This document shows, piece by piece, positions 46,854-58,666 of a DNA stretch of 64,000 bases; the first letter of the stretch is position 1, and every line of letters starts with the position of its first letter. The stretch lies in NCBI GenBank assembly GCA_002633025.1, contig NMRB01001838.1, forward strand, positions 39,491-103,490. The letters are read 5' to 3'. This DNA comes from Notospermus geniculatus (lineage: Eukaryota; Nemertea; Pilidiophora; Heteronemertea; Lineidae). Position numbers and translations under genes: made by a program. Below the pieces are notes generated by a model. The model had not been told where the DNA came from, ran no database searches, and was given only the letters and a program-made list of their open reading frames with translations.

Positions 46854-48390
46854 TCTATTGTATCTCAGTAGCAACGGTGAACGGTGAATGGGAAAGCAGG
46901 AAAAGTCCAAGTAAAGATCTTTGGCTAAACCTTTAAGTTTCATGGCACCTTGTGCTTTGTATCAGCATCTACCAAGTGTCAGCAAAAATGTCAATGTGAC
47001 AGCGGCTGAAGGAAAACAAAGTGCCAGACTGGAGCGGCGAATCATTTGATGGATGGGACAACAATCCTTGGTACTTAATCCATCTCATCTTAGACAAAGG
47101 CAACTACGTCTTAATGGCTTTCTTTAGTCACTAATCCATAAAATTTATATCTAATAAGAAAACTTATAATCCCCTGGCGTCGTCTTGTTTACAAATATGA
47201 GACACGTGGACGAAACCTGTTGGATGAAAACCACACCGTCTCCGCCACATTTGATGAATGGACAAAAGATAACCCCTCGTCGATTTCATTTTGACGAACT
47301 ATCATTTCATTTGACACAAGGTCAGTTTTACCAATTTCATGATAACTCTTGTTGGATGCCATGTCAACAAGAGTGCCGCCATCATTTCCAATTTCAGGAT
47401 GGCCAGCCCACCGGGCTCTGTAAATTGTGATGAATGACATTTAAATCACTTTTTGCGAATCATCTTCATCTGGATACGATTCCATTAGATTCAGCATTGG
47501 TCATATGGAATTAAACCAGAATCCTCTTCCATATTTGCTACATCAGTCCCCTAACTACATGACCGTCTGCCGCCCATCGTGTTGGCGGAAGTCGATTGTT
47601 ATTTGCCTAAGCGGTGATAGATGGATATTTCAAGACGATGGAACAAACGATAATCCACCCGATGTTACCGATATTGTTTATAGTTGCTCCTTGCCGCCAG
47701 AGCAATTGAATCATGTCTCAAATCACCGGTTAACGCGATTTGAATATTTACTCCGCGGTTGAGCTGTCAGAAGGCGTGACAACCCGGTCTTCATAAAAAC
47801 AATGTCATCAGATTCCGACAGAGAGACGGCCGTAAGAAATGATGGTAATTTCCATGGCGACTTAGGGATTTCTCCAGCAGCGTGTTCCATTACTATCGTC
47901 TGTTAGACTCTCCTCTGTCACAATGAGAGTAGATAAGGTCATTCCTGACCGATATATTTCAAATTTCGCTCAGATTACATTCAATTTTCTAGATGCTATC
48001 CGAAAAACTTCTTCCCTATTTCGCACTTGCATTAAACAATTAATCATCTTCTTTCCTAATCGTTCTTCCTCGGTTTCTTTAGGTTGGTGTCACTGGCATC
48101 CTACCGTGACGCCAGAAGGCTTAACTAACGTCTGCGAAGTGTTCTTCCTAATTGGAAAGCATTTTTATCTGGCGTATTACGTTAATAAATCGCCGATACT
48201 TTATCCCGTCCATAATAACTTATCTTGTAACTTCTTCTTGGGAAAGAATCGTCCGTGTCTGCGGCCAAATCGCTGATATTCTTTGGCGATACATCTCATC
48301 TCAGAGCTCGGTCTGCCTTCGTGTTTTGAGTCTCGACTCCCGACTCCAGTCTGGTACAGACCCAATACTGTCCTTCATCTAGTAATACTA
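46854..48390. other. intergenic, nothing recognised
   Basis: Frames of up to 117 codons (47923-48276) without recognisable domains. Confidence 0.45.
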
Positions 48391-48536
48391 GGGAGGTTAA
48401 GAAATCAAACGATAAACGTAAACGTTAACAACAACGTTATTTTTGTACCGAAAATGCAATATAAAATCTGGTTAATGTGTAGTATGTAAAATAAAGTTGT
48501 CAAGTTTACGTTTATCGTTTGATTTCTAACCCTCCC
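48391..48536 (+). mobile_element. TA-flanked foldback MITE F4
   Basis: 146 bp between TA dinucleotides. The arms are about 36 bp (gggaggttaagaaatcaaac then gataaacgtaaac, with the inverse at the right), nearly perfect. The centre is AT-rich. Confidence 0.78.
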
Positions 48537-48822
48537 TAATGTTTCTCTCTGATCTTCTGAACGCAGCTCAGTTGCGACATACGTAACGCTGACTCCGTCG
48601 AAATGAGGAAAGGTATCCTTTAGTCACGGTGTCATAACTTCAAACAATTCGTAAGTTTCTGTACACGTATTTGACACTCACCCCTTTGTAATAGTTACAC
48701 CATTTCTCCATTGTTTCTTATACTTTTGGTCTTTCTTATAAGCCGACATGTATGTCACTGTCCGTCATCAAAGAAAGTGCCATCGAAGGTTGTCACCAAA
48801 GGGAGGTTTACATGTAGCTTAA

Positions 48823-49394
48823 GCCTGGCGCAGATCGACCTTGCGACTGGATGCAACTACCTGCAACAGTCGCTGTCGTTGTGAGCGGACAGCGCACATC
48901 GATTGCGACTGGTCATTGAGGCAACAAAATATGGCACAAACCAGTCTCAATCCGGAGCGCGCACATCGACACATGCAACTGAACTGAATGCTACACGGAA
49001 ATTGTCGATGTCTTCCGAACGGACAACTCGTACTCGGGAGTCATGTGATAAACATTCAAAATGGCTGTGCACCTAGACTGGTTCCCGGTCCCAACATCGG
49101 AGCCAGTTGGGACTACGAACCAGTCTAATGTGCACCACAAACGAGGAAATTCATTGCCAGAGCGCGCACATCGACTGCGACTGAATGCAACTAGATGCAA
49201 TGGTCGGCAACGAGTAGAACATGTGCAACTGATTGCAACTACCTGCAACGGTCGGCAATAGCGTTGCCGGGCCGCTCAGATCGACCTGTTTGTGCAACTG
49301 ATCAGTTGCAACTGTTTTCAGCCAGTCGCAACCATTGCCGGCAACGGCATTGCAGGTAGTTGCATCCAGTCGCAAGGTCGATCTGCGCCAGGCT
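48823..49394 (+). mobile_element. TTAA-flanked MITE T2
   Basis: 572 bp with a 46-bp perfect inverted terminus (gcctggcgcagatcgacctt ... and inverse). TTAA lies at both edges (48819-48822 and 49395-49398). The tip GCCTG is shared with the element at 45490, but the rest differs. The interior has secondary inverted repeats: gtgcacctagactggttccc at 49066 against gaaccagtctaatgtgcacc near 49118, and several copies of tgcaactacctgcaac-type words. Confidence 0.82.
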
Positions 49395-50007
49395 TTAAGT
49401 TCTCCTTTCTTTTCTATTGCCAGTCTATTCTCTTGTTTTTATGCATGTGTATCCTTGAACTGTCACTTCCAGCCAAAGGCATGCAGCACACAAAGCAATC
49501 AATGACCCCCTTCCTTCGCCGAAAACGTGTTTGGGTGGTGGTAACTCGATATCGAGTTTCTTTGCCCAAACTTAACCGTCCCAGGTAGAAACTTTGTCAG
49601 GTTTTCCGAGAAAGTCCAGTCATTGCGTCAACCTTTGGGGCATTTCGAACATGGCTTCAGGGAGCTTTGATCATGGGCCACCCGACGGGGAGCGAACGTT
49701 CGAAATTGGGCCGGGCCCACACAAATGCAATTAGTATCTTATGATATTCCTATCAAAGGTTGCTGGGTCTACGTTTTCTTTGTTGATTACCCGTTCGCAT
49801 TGCACAATGGTTTTCAAGGCCGGTAGCCAAAATGGTGTGTCGACCGGGCAACCTTGTTTCTTACAGGCTGCATTCACTTTCTGGCAAGCCCACGAAGTGC
49901 AGAAGAATGAGGCAATGGATGACCAACTCACGAGCTGAGATTCCCCGTTGCCCATTTGCAAGGGCTTCGTTCGATTCGCCAAAGTTTCCCATGCGTCTTC
50001 TGAAATG

Positions 50008-50219
50008 ATGGTAAAAGTTAAGTCGTCTCCGAATTTCGCAAATTTTCGACCCCAACCGAGATCTTCCTCAGGCACTTTCTAGAGATGAGCTTACTGGGAT
50101 CTCTACTAGAAAGTGCCTGAGGAAGACCACGGTTGGGGTGGAAAATTTGCGAAATTCGGAGACGACTTAACTTTTACGATCATTTTGTGTTGTTGTTTTT
50201 TGTGCTCTGTTGGATATCA
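50008..50219 (-). mobile_element. foldback retroelement-like family P1, copy 2 (14-bp TSD), reversed
   Basis: The segment lies between two perfect copies of cgtcttctgaaatg (49994-50007 and 50220-50233). It has the same plan as 2031-2296 but is inverted. The arms (aagttaagtcgtctccgaat ... and inverse) hold cctgaggaagac...gaaaatttgcgaaatt, and the unpaired end cattttgtg...tttttgtgctct is now on the right. Confidence 0.75.
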
Positions 50220-50233
50220 CGTCTTCTGAAATG

Positions 50234-51916
50234 GGCCGAGTATTCATCGATTGGAAGGACACTTCGATCTCTCACTGACGCAGTTCATAGTCGGCTAACT
50301 TTTCCTTGACACATGCTAGAAGATGCAAGGACAAAATTTTCTGATGCCATTAGGCTAGAAGTCCAACTTGTCGTCCACTACGTAACACCATACTGTTCTA
50401 ATTGCCGAATCATCCCCTAATTGCCCAAAGGTTGCAAATGCAAACGATCATCTAATACCCTGCCTAATTTGATGATGGGCGTTGCATGTCCTTTGGTCGC
50501 TGAACTAATTCACACGATCCCGTATTGTCTTACTTAACGTGGGTGAGGAAGCGACCCTCCCTCTGAAATTCCTCCTCATTAATTGAGATGCCTGTAGGGA
50601 TCAGGCGTCGCAGGCCTCGTTGGCAGCAGCGGTAAACTCGTTCCTTTCATAACCAATGTCCGAACCCTTTTGTGATATTTCTGGACAAGGATCAGATGCC
50701 AAACCTACTCCTCGATCCTTTGGTACCATTGCTCTTTTTCAGCCTGTACGCCGCCCATCGCCTTTGATTTCGGCAACCGTAATTATCTTTTTTTCTGACC
50801 ATATTCTAACCACGTGTGCGATGATGGTCCATCGGGAGGCGTCCAGGGCAACGGCTGATGCATCCCCTCAGGGACCCAGGCCACGCCACCGTAGTTCGGA
50901 TCCTTAAGGGAGTTGGTATGCCTCATTTGCACTCTTGGGGAGAAGGTGGGTGTGTGATTAAACCCCTCGCACGAGATGCATCGCGTGCACACCCGAGGAC
51001 ATTGGGGGATGGGGTAGAGTGGCAGCTGAATGTCCCATTGCTCAATATAAAGAATATGCAAAACATTGCCATCATCATGAAGATAGCTTTACATGTACCT
51101 ATCGGAAAAGGGTAACGCTGTTCCCAGAAGTCGCTACCATTGCCAAAAATATGGAGACGTCTTTTCCCCTCTAATCGTATCGTAGGCTCGTACTCATCTA
51201 ATAAACTGTTTGGGAATTTACCCACTAACACCCCAGAGGGTCTAGAATGAAGTCTTCTTGTTCATGTGCTGCAGCCAGAATCCCAGGAAGAGAACGATTC
51301 AGACCGTCAATATGACAAGCAGTTGTCTAAGATTATTCCGATATTAGTCATCCGGGAAAGTGAAGTCCTTCAATGCCAATTAGGGCAGCCATGATGGGAC
51401 TCGCAGATATAATTAAGTAATTAAGCATCGCCGCTGTAATGGGTTCCGAACGGACGGCTGTCAAAGCTGCCTTTGACGTCCAGGTCTATTCGTGGCTTCA
51501 GGCAATTTTGAATTCTTTAAATTTTATTCCAATTACAATTCTAGAAATGACTACCAGTTCTTTGTTCGGTCCGTTTCTCTCTCCGTGTCAGTCGGCCATA
51601 TTTGTTTATTTTCCAATCACGTCACGCGCAGCAGTCGGTAATGAGGTGACCCGGATGACAGGGGTCGAAGGTCAGGCTCGTGTTACCTCATCAGCACTTG
51701 AATTTGAAAATGATTCGGATTCCGCCGGCAAAGTTGAAGTTTTGATAAAGATCTTCTCCCTCGGTTTATTGTCATTTGATGAACTTGGCAGGTCTAGAAA
51801 ATATCGTGATCCAGGTGAATCTCCAAAACTGCTTTGAGGTGACACGCGTCCATGTTTCTTACTCATCACGGGCAGATAATGTTTCGAGGCGTCTGTTAAG
51901 AAACCAATTTTGTGGT
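50234..51916. other. intergenic, nothing recognised
   Basis: A 132-codon frame at 51439-51837 has no family resemblance; no splice-bounded exon seen. Confidence 0.45.
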
Positions 51917-52040
51917 TAATTCTTCTTTATTTGGTTAATTCTTCTTTATTTGGTTATTTGAAGAAGATTCAAATCTCTCACGAAGCAATCTTCTTCTTTA
52001 TTTGGTTATTTCAAGAGGATTCAAATCTCTCACGAAGCAG
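51917..52040 (+). repeat. short tandem duplication, two nested levels
   Basis: gttaattcttctttatttg occurs twice in a row. A unit ttggttatttgaagaagatt caaatctctcacgaagca is then repeated once about 54 bp later with two changes. Confidence 0.75.
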
Positions 52041-52927
52041 TTTTCAGGGTGGAATCTGCAATATACAGTCTCATGGCGTTTTCTCACTTTCTCATTTCCC
52101 ACCATTCCCGGTAATAAACTGACAACTTCCGGCAAAGAAACCAAACAACTACAAAATGGCGTTTCACCAGATAGTGAAGGACATCCGCGCACCTCCGTCT
52201 TTTGCGCTATTTTTCTGACCTTCACGATATTTTCTCACTCAACCTTGTTTGTAACGATGGAGCATCGTTGTATCGCATTGGCGTGTAGATATTTCAACTT
52301 GGTTCGGTGCACGCAACTCTTGTTTTGGCTACTTGTGTTCATAAAAACACAACCATTGTAAGCGTTCTTCGGAACTTTGTCTCAGGGGAGTTAAAGGTAA
52401 GCAATCGTTGCAAAACGTACCTCTCGATCCGCACCAATCACTTGGAAGAGTGGCCCCAATCACTGGGCCGAGTAGTCGTTGGCGAAATCTGTCCATCTGG
52501 CAAGAAGGTAAAAGTTACGTTATTAACGAATGGCTATTGGCAGGACTTGCAACAGGTTTCCGGACATTGGCAGCGGAAATGCTTTTATGGATTTTGATAT
52601 GGAGGTGCTTAAGATCAGTATCAATAGCAATAAACTAGCAGTGTCATTTGAAAGTGTTTGATATGCGGCATAAAGCAGGTTGTACTCGGAAATGGGATGG
52701 AATGACGTTAATTACTAGTCGGTGCAAATCTTTCGATGGCCGTGTGATGGTACTGTTTGTTCTTGTTTGAATTGGTAGGCCTATATATATATAGGCCCTT
52801 CCGAGAACAAGTACATCTGTACACTGTTCATCAATTACATCGTTGAATCCGCCGTCAGTTCATCGCTGAATATAATAGGCTCCTGGTCCAAGTCTGAAAT
52901 CACCGTTTGTTGGGCACATCTTAAACT

Positions 52928-53188
52928 CTTACCGAAAAGGTTCTTTAGGGGTTCTTTGTGCCTCACCAGAGGAACCCAAAGGTTTTAAATAGAACCGTCT
53001 GTAAAGATCCCGAGAGGTTTCCATATAGAACCTTTCTGTCGCCAAAGAACCCATAAAGGTTCCAGATTAGAACCCTTTTCTGAGGGAAAGGTTGTATTTG
53101 GAACCTCCCTAGGGGTCCTTAAACAACCCGAGGGTTCTTAAATCAGAGGGTTCTCCTGGTGTGGCACCAAAGAACCTTTCCGGCTAAG
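52928..53188 (+). mobile_element. GGTTCT/AGAACC modular foldback repeat
   Basis: About 260 bp built from many ggttct and agaacc words. The outer ends (accgaaaaggttcttt and inverse aaagaacctttccgg) are inverted. A related fragment lies at 26024-26100 (ccagaggaacccataaaggt...gagttctttgc). Confidence 0.6.
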
Positions 53189-55732
53189 AGTAGTCGCCCA
53201 TTGCGGTTGATTGGGACAATGGGACTGCTGGTGGGTTGACATACTTTCATAGCATCTTCCAGCTCAGTCATGTCAGTAGTAGCGTACATGTAGTACCAAA
53301 TCGTAACACGTTAATCATTTATGTACATCATTCTCTTTATTGCCATTCAAATAATTGATACCAACTAATTGTTTATGACTGGCTAATTTCCTTGTTTATC
53401 AATTACTTATACAAATTGCGCCAGAGCTTGTCAATTTCTTCATGAGTGTCCCCAAAGCTCTTGAGAGTTGCACCTGACGACAATGATTAATACCGAGCCA
53501 CGAGGTGACAAACTTGATCCTTTTAGAGTGAGAATAGCCCAAGGGCGGATGTTGGAAGAATACCATATTTTTGCGCTAGTTTTGCTCACCTTGATGTTGG
53601 TCTATTTAATTAACTCAGCGGCCCCTTTCATGTTTCAGACGTCTAAGAAGCGTATTACATCATAACAATTGGTTTAGACTGACAGGTATGGAAATGAGAT
53701 TTAACTACTGCTAATCGCATCTGTCTCATCGTATTGTCATCTCTTAATACAATGTTCTCCAATAAATGGTGTTAAGTAAAGGATGTGTTCACTCGCATGC
53801 GTTGATCGGACAATAATTTTTTGAGAAGTGCAGTTTTTGACGCTCAACTTTGACAACCTGAGAGCAAGTAGGAGAAGATACATAAAATGGTATTCGCCGT
53901 GGAAAGCAGTTTCAGAAGCTTGCATCGGTATGATTTTGGCCGATGCACCTTACCGCCCTTTTTAACATACAGCTTTGTAGCTCATCGTATTTCGCGTACG
54001 TGTCCACACATTCCATCAAGAGGTCCACCAGTCATTGCCCATGACACGCGTGAGGACCTTAGGTCGACTTAATGCTCCACAGGGATGCATTTTACCCTCT
54101 TTATCTCAAAATCGATCGATGCCCTTTAGTGGTGATTCGCTTATCAATTGCTAACATCGTCATAAAATGATACGTGTGACTTTATTGTCCGTACAGTTTA
54201 CAGTGTACATGCGCCTTCCTTCCTCTTCCTGGCCCTCAATAATTGAACACCATATTACTTTATTTGGACTTTATTTAGACCATTTTCAGATTAAAAGGTA
54301 TTTGCTGATTATTAAACGCAACATCACATTGCAATAAACCACACGCAGATAAATATTCTATCAGTTTTAAAGTCTCTATACGACAAGTTATAAAAGTCTC
54401 CATGACAATAGTAAAGTGTCGAAAGTTTGCCCTCACACACGGCCTCATCGGTCCTTGCTAGCAACCAATCAAGTATTGAGAATTGTGTCCCGTCGCCAAG
54501 AGTCACCGAATACTGTCATAACCGATGGCCAGTAACAACATCACAACATACCCACCGCATCTAGCCCTGAGAGTTCCCAGCCTTGAAGGTGCCAACTTTG
54601 CGATGGTCATATATCAACTCAGAGCAGCTTCATAGTCTGGAGGTCAATTCAATAAAGGAGGCACGCTCCGTGGCGACAGCAAGGGGGCCATAGGCACCCC
54701 ATCAGCCGTTCGGCCTGACGTTCTGAAGTATCTTGACCTCCTTGATCGGACAGGAACTGTCATCAAGTTACTACGTGGTCAACCATTTCAAACCCGAAGG
54801 CGATTTTAGTACCACTGTGGCAACACCCTACGCTCTCTTCTAGACTGAGGTGAACTCCTTTTGCAATCAAAGCCGTGACGTAATGTTAAGAGAAGCAAAA
54901 CAGAAAGCCAATCGACTTCTGCAGCCTTCGAAAAAAACTAGGATTACACGAGAAAACGTCTGAACGGCGTAACCTTCGTAGAGAAGTTCTAATGGTGTGG
55001 CACTTCGCTTCTATTCCGTGGACATTCCCAAAACAGTAAGTGGTCCCAAACCACCAGAGCGATACCGATGTAAGAGCTCACTTTAATTGAGCCAATCAGA
55101 ACATCTGGGATTAGTTTGTGCGCCACTTCGGCTGACATTATGATGGAAACCTGCTCATATTTGACATCAGCATCGAACCACTAATAGGAAAAGTAAGCTC
55201 TTAAAACAACTTGATGGTAAAAAAGGCGACTCGTGCTGGGATCCTAAAGCGACAAACGCGCCAGCAGTCCGGAGGGTCTGTCTGGCGCCTTGAGATGAGT
55301 GTGGGGTTTAGAAAGATGGATGGAGGTGAATTTCCTCTTCCTGAATCACTGCACGGTACGTCTCACGGAGCAGATGTTAGTACGCTATGCTCGGTCCTGC
55401 CGTAGGGTCACTAGCTCCTCGACCATCAAATTGTGAACTTGGAATGAAGCCTTAACTCCAAAGTATGTCCATCCTTCCGACTATTCTCGAGAAAAGGTTT
55501 GAAGAATCTGTTATCGATGGCTGACAAGGGATGTGAGTGGAGAGAACGCGATGTACTGGGGGCCTGAATCAAACCAAGATATGGCTAAGCTCTTTCCAAC
55601 AAATGTTTATCGGGTCAGCCTTGAGAGTCCCGTGCCAAGCTACCAAAGGGAAAACAAGCGATTCAATCTTTTTTGACTGGTGACTTCCTTATGTCCTCGA
55701 CTCGTCAGTCCGAATAGTTGGATGGGATGTCT
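53189..55732. other. intergenic, nothing recognised
   Basis: No gene or repeat copy recognised. It lies downstream (3') of the EamA transporter and its duplicate fragment. Confidence 0.45.
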
Positions 55733-55831
55733 GATCGGTCTTCCCTCTCCTGCTTGTTCTTTGGTCTTTTCCCTCTCCTGCAATAGTTTCCTCACCCCCG
55801 CTGCAAGGACGGCCAACGTAACCAAGGTGAC
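55733..55831 (-). pseudogene. decayed duplicate of the C-terminal end of the EamA transporter
   Basis: On the same strand as the transporter gene and about 190 bp downstream of its stop, 33 codons read VTLVTLAVLAAGVRKLLQER and on to GEGRPI. Aligned with transporter residues 361-393 (ATLVMLTVLASGVRRLLQER and on to GEHRPI), 23 of 33 positions agree, and the DNA is also recognisably alike. Similarity stops on the 5' side, where the rest of TM10 and all of the preceding domains are missing. This is most simply the tail of a lost tandem copy. An alternative is a second terminal exon used by another transcript. Confidence 0.7.
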
Positions 55832-56022
55832 ACGAGTAGAAGATGCTATTTGCTCTTCCCGAAATTCTACGTATGAACGTTTTGTGACGGCCTTTCATCG
55901 GTTATACCCATGCCACGGCCCTTCTATGCAGGGCCGTGTCCACCCGGGCCATGTCCGTGTAAACAGTCGCAGAAGCCTTCATTCCACCTTGATGCTGTCG
56001 ACATAAATCCTCAACACTTGTT

Positions 56023-57258
56023 CTACTGAGACTCTCGATGGCGATCCTCGCGATCAGGTTTACATGTATCATCTAGAATCGGTCTGTGTTCCCCTGTTTC
56101 CTCCTTCATCTTCTTCCTCTCTTGCAACAGCCTCCTCACCCCTGATGCAAGGACGGTTAACATAACCAAAGTGGCACCTAAGGTGGCAAAAACATTTGGT
56201 ATCGTCTTCAAGAACGCTATCTCTAGGATGAACACAAATGGTATCTGCATTGTTCTGGCAATAGATACCACGGACGCGGTTTCATATTTCAAGGCAACCG
56301 TCAGAAGAAAGACACCCAAGACCATTGCCAAGGAAGCAGCAACGAGCCACACCCATTGGAGGGGATCACCTGGGAAGAGCCACCTGCCGAGGCCTGAGGT
56401 CAGACCTATGCCGACTATGACCGTAACACCGTTGATATGAGACACTATTGTCGCAGACGGAACATCAGGAACTTTCCTTGTTAACATAACAGCCAAAGCA
56501 GCGAAAAAGGAGGCCAGAACAGTCAAGAGGCACGCCCAAACACGAGGTATTCCACTGATGAAGACAATCGAGTTGTGGGTTGAATTCACGAATATCTTCC
56601 TCTGGATGTTTGAAGAATTCCCTTTTACCTTCTCTTCTCCTGCGATCCAATCAAAAAGGAAGCTATCTTTGGCGGCTGCGCTGCCTGCGAGTTCGCTGTG
56701 ACTTGCGCTGTTGTTCATAGTCGTTTCCTGTGGAACGTGGCCGCTTGCATTCCAGCCTGTCAGAAGGTTGATCAAAAATGGCGGCTGTGCAACAAGCACG
56801 ACGCCACAGATGACAGTCAACGTAATCAAGGCATCCAGCCAATCATAACGCTCCTTCAAAAAAACACGTGCGAGAATCCCGACAAAAAATGGGTAGAGGA
56901 AGAAGATGGCGATGGTGTCCCCTGCTGGGAGGTTCGTCAATGACACGATGTAAAGGTTGAATCCCAACATATCGCTGAAAGCAACGGCCCATACCCACTT
57001 ATTCTTCAAGGCCATTAAAGGAATCCTTTTTACCAGACAGTAACCTGAACCGATGACGAATCCAATACCTGATCGAAAGCATGTTATCTCCAGTCCGTCC
57101 ATGTCCACGACACTTTTGATGCTGACAGCCGAAAGGGCCAGAAACAGTGCACAGATAACGCCCAACGTGGACCCGATGGCTCGAAGAAATATTGGATTAT
57201 CGCGGAGTGACTTGGCGGCAGCAGCAATTCTTTTGAAGGAGTTATGCAGCTTCGACAT
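56023..57258 (-). CDS. EamA/SLC35G-type drug/metabolite transporter, intronless
   Basis: A complete 411-residue multi-pass membrane protein of the drug/metabolite transporter superfamily, closest in layout to SLC35G (TMEM20/TMEM22-like) proteins. About ten hydrophobic segments are visible: roughly residues 28-50, 58-77, 88-107, 112-133, 141-159, then 238-260, 268-290, 300-322, 327-347 and 352-375. These form two EamA halves. Family signatures include a conserved Cys-Phe-Arg-Ser after TM1 (60-63), LPAGDT-IFFLYPFF (110-125) and FLKERYDW (133-140). The linker at 161-235 is long and carries four N-glycosylation sequons (N170, N182, N214, N225), suggesting a luminal or extracellular loop. The C-tail after 375 is basic/acidic and probably cytosolic. 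The gene is one exon, as in several SLC35G members. The substrate is unknown. The start is the first ATG after an upstream stop and gives a normal family length. Confidence 0.9.
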   Translation of the reverse strand: MSKLHNSFKRIAAAAKSLRDNPIFLRAIGSTLGVICALFLALSAVSIKSVVDMDGLEITCFRSGIGFVIGSGYCLVKRIPLMALKNKWVWAVAFSDMLGFNLYIVSLTNLPAGDTIAIFFLYPFFVGILARVFLKERYDWLDALITLTVICGVVLVAQPPFLINLLTGWNASGHVPQETTMNNSASHSELAGSAAAKDSFLFDWIAGEEKVKGNSSNIQRKIFVNSTHNSIVFISGIPRVWACLLTVLASFFAALAVMLTRKVPDVPSATIVSHINGVTVIVGIGLTSGLGRWLFPGDPLQWVWLVAASLAMVLGVFLLTVALKYETASVVSIARTMQIPFVFILEIAFLKTIPNVFATLGATLVMLTVLASGVRRLLQERKKMKEETGEHRPILDDTCKPDREDRHRESQ

Positions 57259-57688
57259 TGTGGAAAGTGCGGAAAATGTTCACCGGCATTTGGCTGCCGA
57301 GGCACAAATACACGACCTCGTGTCCGGCCGGCCTCGTGTATCAGTTATCTTCTGAAATATCATATACTTTTGTGACCAGTTTCCCGGTTTAGAAAGGAAT
57401 GTGAATACAAGAGTCAGACATGTCAATGTCGGTCAATGCCAATTTGGCAATCCGCATAATCCATTCATGTGATATGTCATACTCAATTTGGCCTTTGTGG
57501 GACATAGACAATGAGGTATTTTATGAAATCATTGCTCATTTCCAACTCTCGAACAAAATGTCATTGGCTTTTTTATGCACTGCTAGACCTCGAGGGCCTC
57601 GATGACTTTGTGGCCATTCTGTTTCAATTTTGTCACGTCACCGGCCTCCCAAACATGGAACGAATCCTGACTCATGCCGTCGATGTAG

Positions 57689-57751
57689 TGACCGGAAGTG
57701 ACGTCAGATTGACCGGAAGTGACGTCAGAGTGACCGGAAGTGACGTCCGAG
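57689..57751. promoter_or_regulatory. three tandem composite ETS-CRE sites
   Basis: Three 21-bp units follow each other without gaps. Units 1 and 2 each contain ccggaagtgacgtca: an ETS core (CCGGAAGT) overlapping a full CRE palindrome (TGACGTCA). In unit 3 the final bases are changed to gacgtcc, weakening the CRE half. The array lies about 430-490 bp upstream of the start codon of the minus-strand EamA transporter. Composite ETS/CRE motifs are known as sites for GABP-type ETS factors and CREB/ATF proteins in animal promoters. Use here as a promoter or enhancer of the transporter, or of an unseen divergent transcript, is inference. Confidence 0.6.
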
Positions 57752-58180
57752 TAACCGATCACAATCGCAACGGTGATACCTGGATCACTCTGTTGATATT
57801 TGACCAGTGAATGTGTCATCATCGTTAGATGTCGTCTGCTGGTCTTCCAGCTTGAATGAGCATCTGTTGTCATCAATACTTACTGTTGTGATCCTGGGAC
57901 GCCTTTGTGGCGCGTCAATCATCCTGAAATCTCTGATAAGTGAATCGATACCCTAATTAGTGAACTAACCAATTAGACTTGCGAGAGTTGAATACTTAAT
58001 TGATGCCATTATCAAAGCTTTATCAAGTAGAGTGGCCCCGTGTGAACCTATAGTTTGGTCATTGAAATGGAGCCACCCGAAAATCAAGGTCCATCGGAAG
58101 AGGAAATAATGCATCTATGGTGACCATTTTAGATGACATTAGCTGACATTTTATGGTATTTATTCCTAGGGTGCAGTGGC

Positions 58181-58372
58181 CCGGAGGATGAGCGTCGAAC
58201 TTGAGACCGCGGGATCAAGGGTTCGATCCTGTCGAGTTGCTACTTAGTATTCTCAACTGGTCTGAAAGGATCGAGTGAGCGCTGTATGAGCGCTCCTCGA
58301 GTTCCCCAGAAAGATGTCGTGAGATCTGTGGAAAGCGCTCAAACAAGAAAAATGATCTCTCGGGCCTAGAAA
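58181..58372 (+). mobile_element. second tRNA-like SINE (S2)
   Basis: ggtgcagtggcccggaggat (box-A-like) and aagggttcgatcctgtcgag (box B) form a tRNA-like head. It is followed by a body with gagtgagcgctgtatgagcg and an end ctcgggcctagaaag. It is unlike S1 outside the head. A C1 MITE is inserted directly after it. Confidence 0.45.
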
Positions 58373-58373
58373 G

Positions 58374-58666
58374 CAGGCCCGTAGCTAGTATAGGGACAAG
58401 GGGGCAAATGCCCCCCCCCCCGGCAAATTCTTAATTGTGCAAAAAAAAATTTTCAGCAAAATCAAATGGGATAAAAGATCATTATTGTTCATGTCTTCGA
58501 GTGCAGGAAGTTGACCTCAAATCTCAGAGCTTCTAATTGTCAACATTTTTATGGGGAGGTCCCCAGACCTCCGCAAAACCGGTGCCGAAGGCCAAGCCCA
58601 TGTGCGTTGAGGTCATGTGCTTAAAATGCCCCCCCCCCCCAGCGAAAAAAGCTGGCTACGGCCCTG
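58374..58666 (+). mobile_element. 5-bp-TSD MITE family C1, copy 2
   Basis: 293 bp, collinear with 41628-41918 and with the same CAGGCCCGTAGCTAG start and GGCTACGGCCCTG end. It is flanked by gaaag on both sides (58369-58373 and 58667-58671). It is inserted at the end of a tRNA-like SINE. Confidence 0.75.

Noticed and set aside
51439-51837. 132-codon frame
   Set aside because: No recognisable domain, no splice-bounded structure, and similar lengths arise by chance across 64 kb in six frames.
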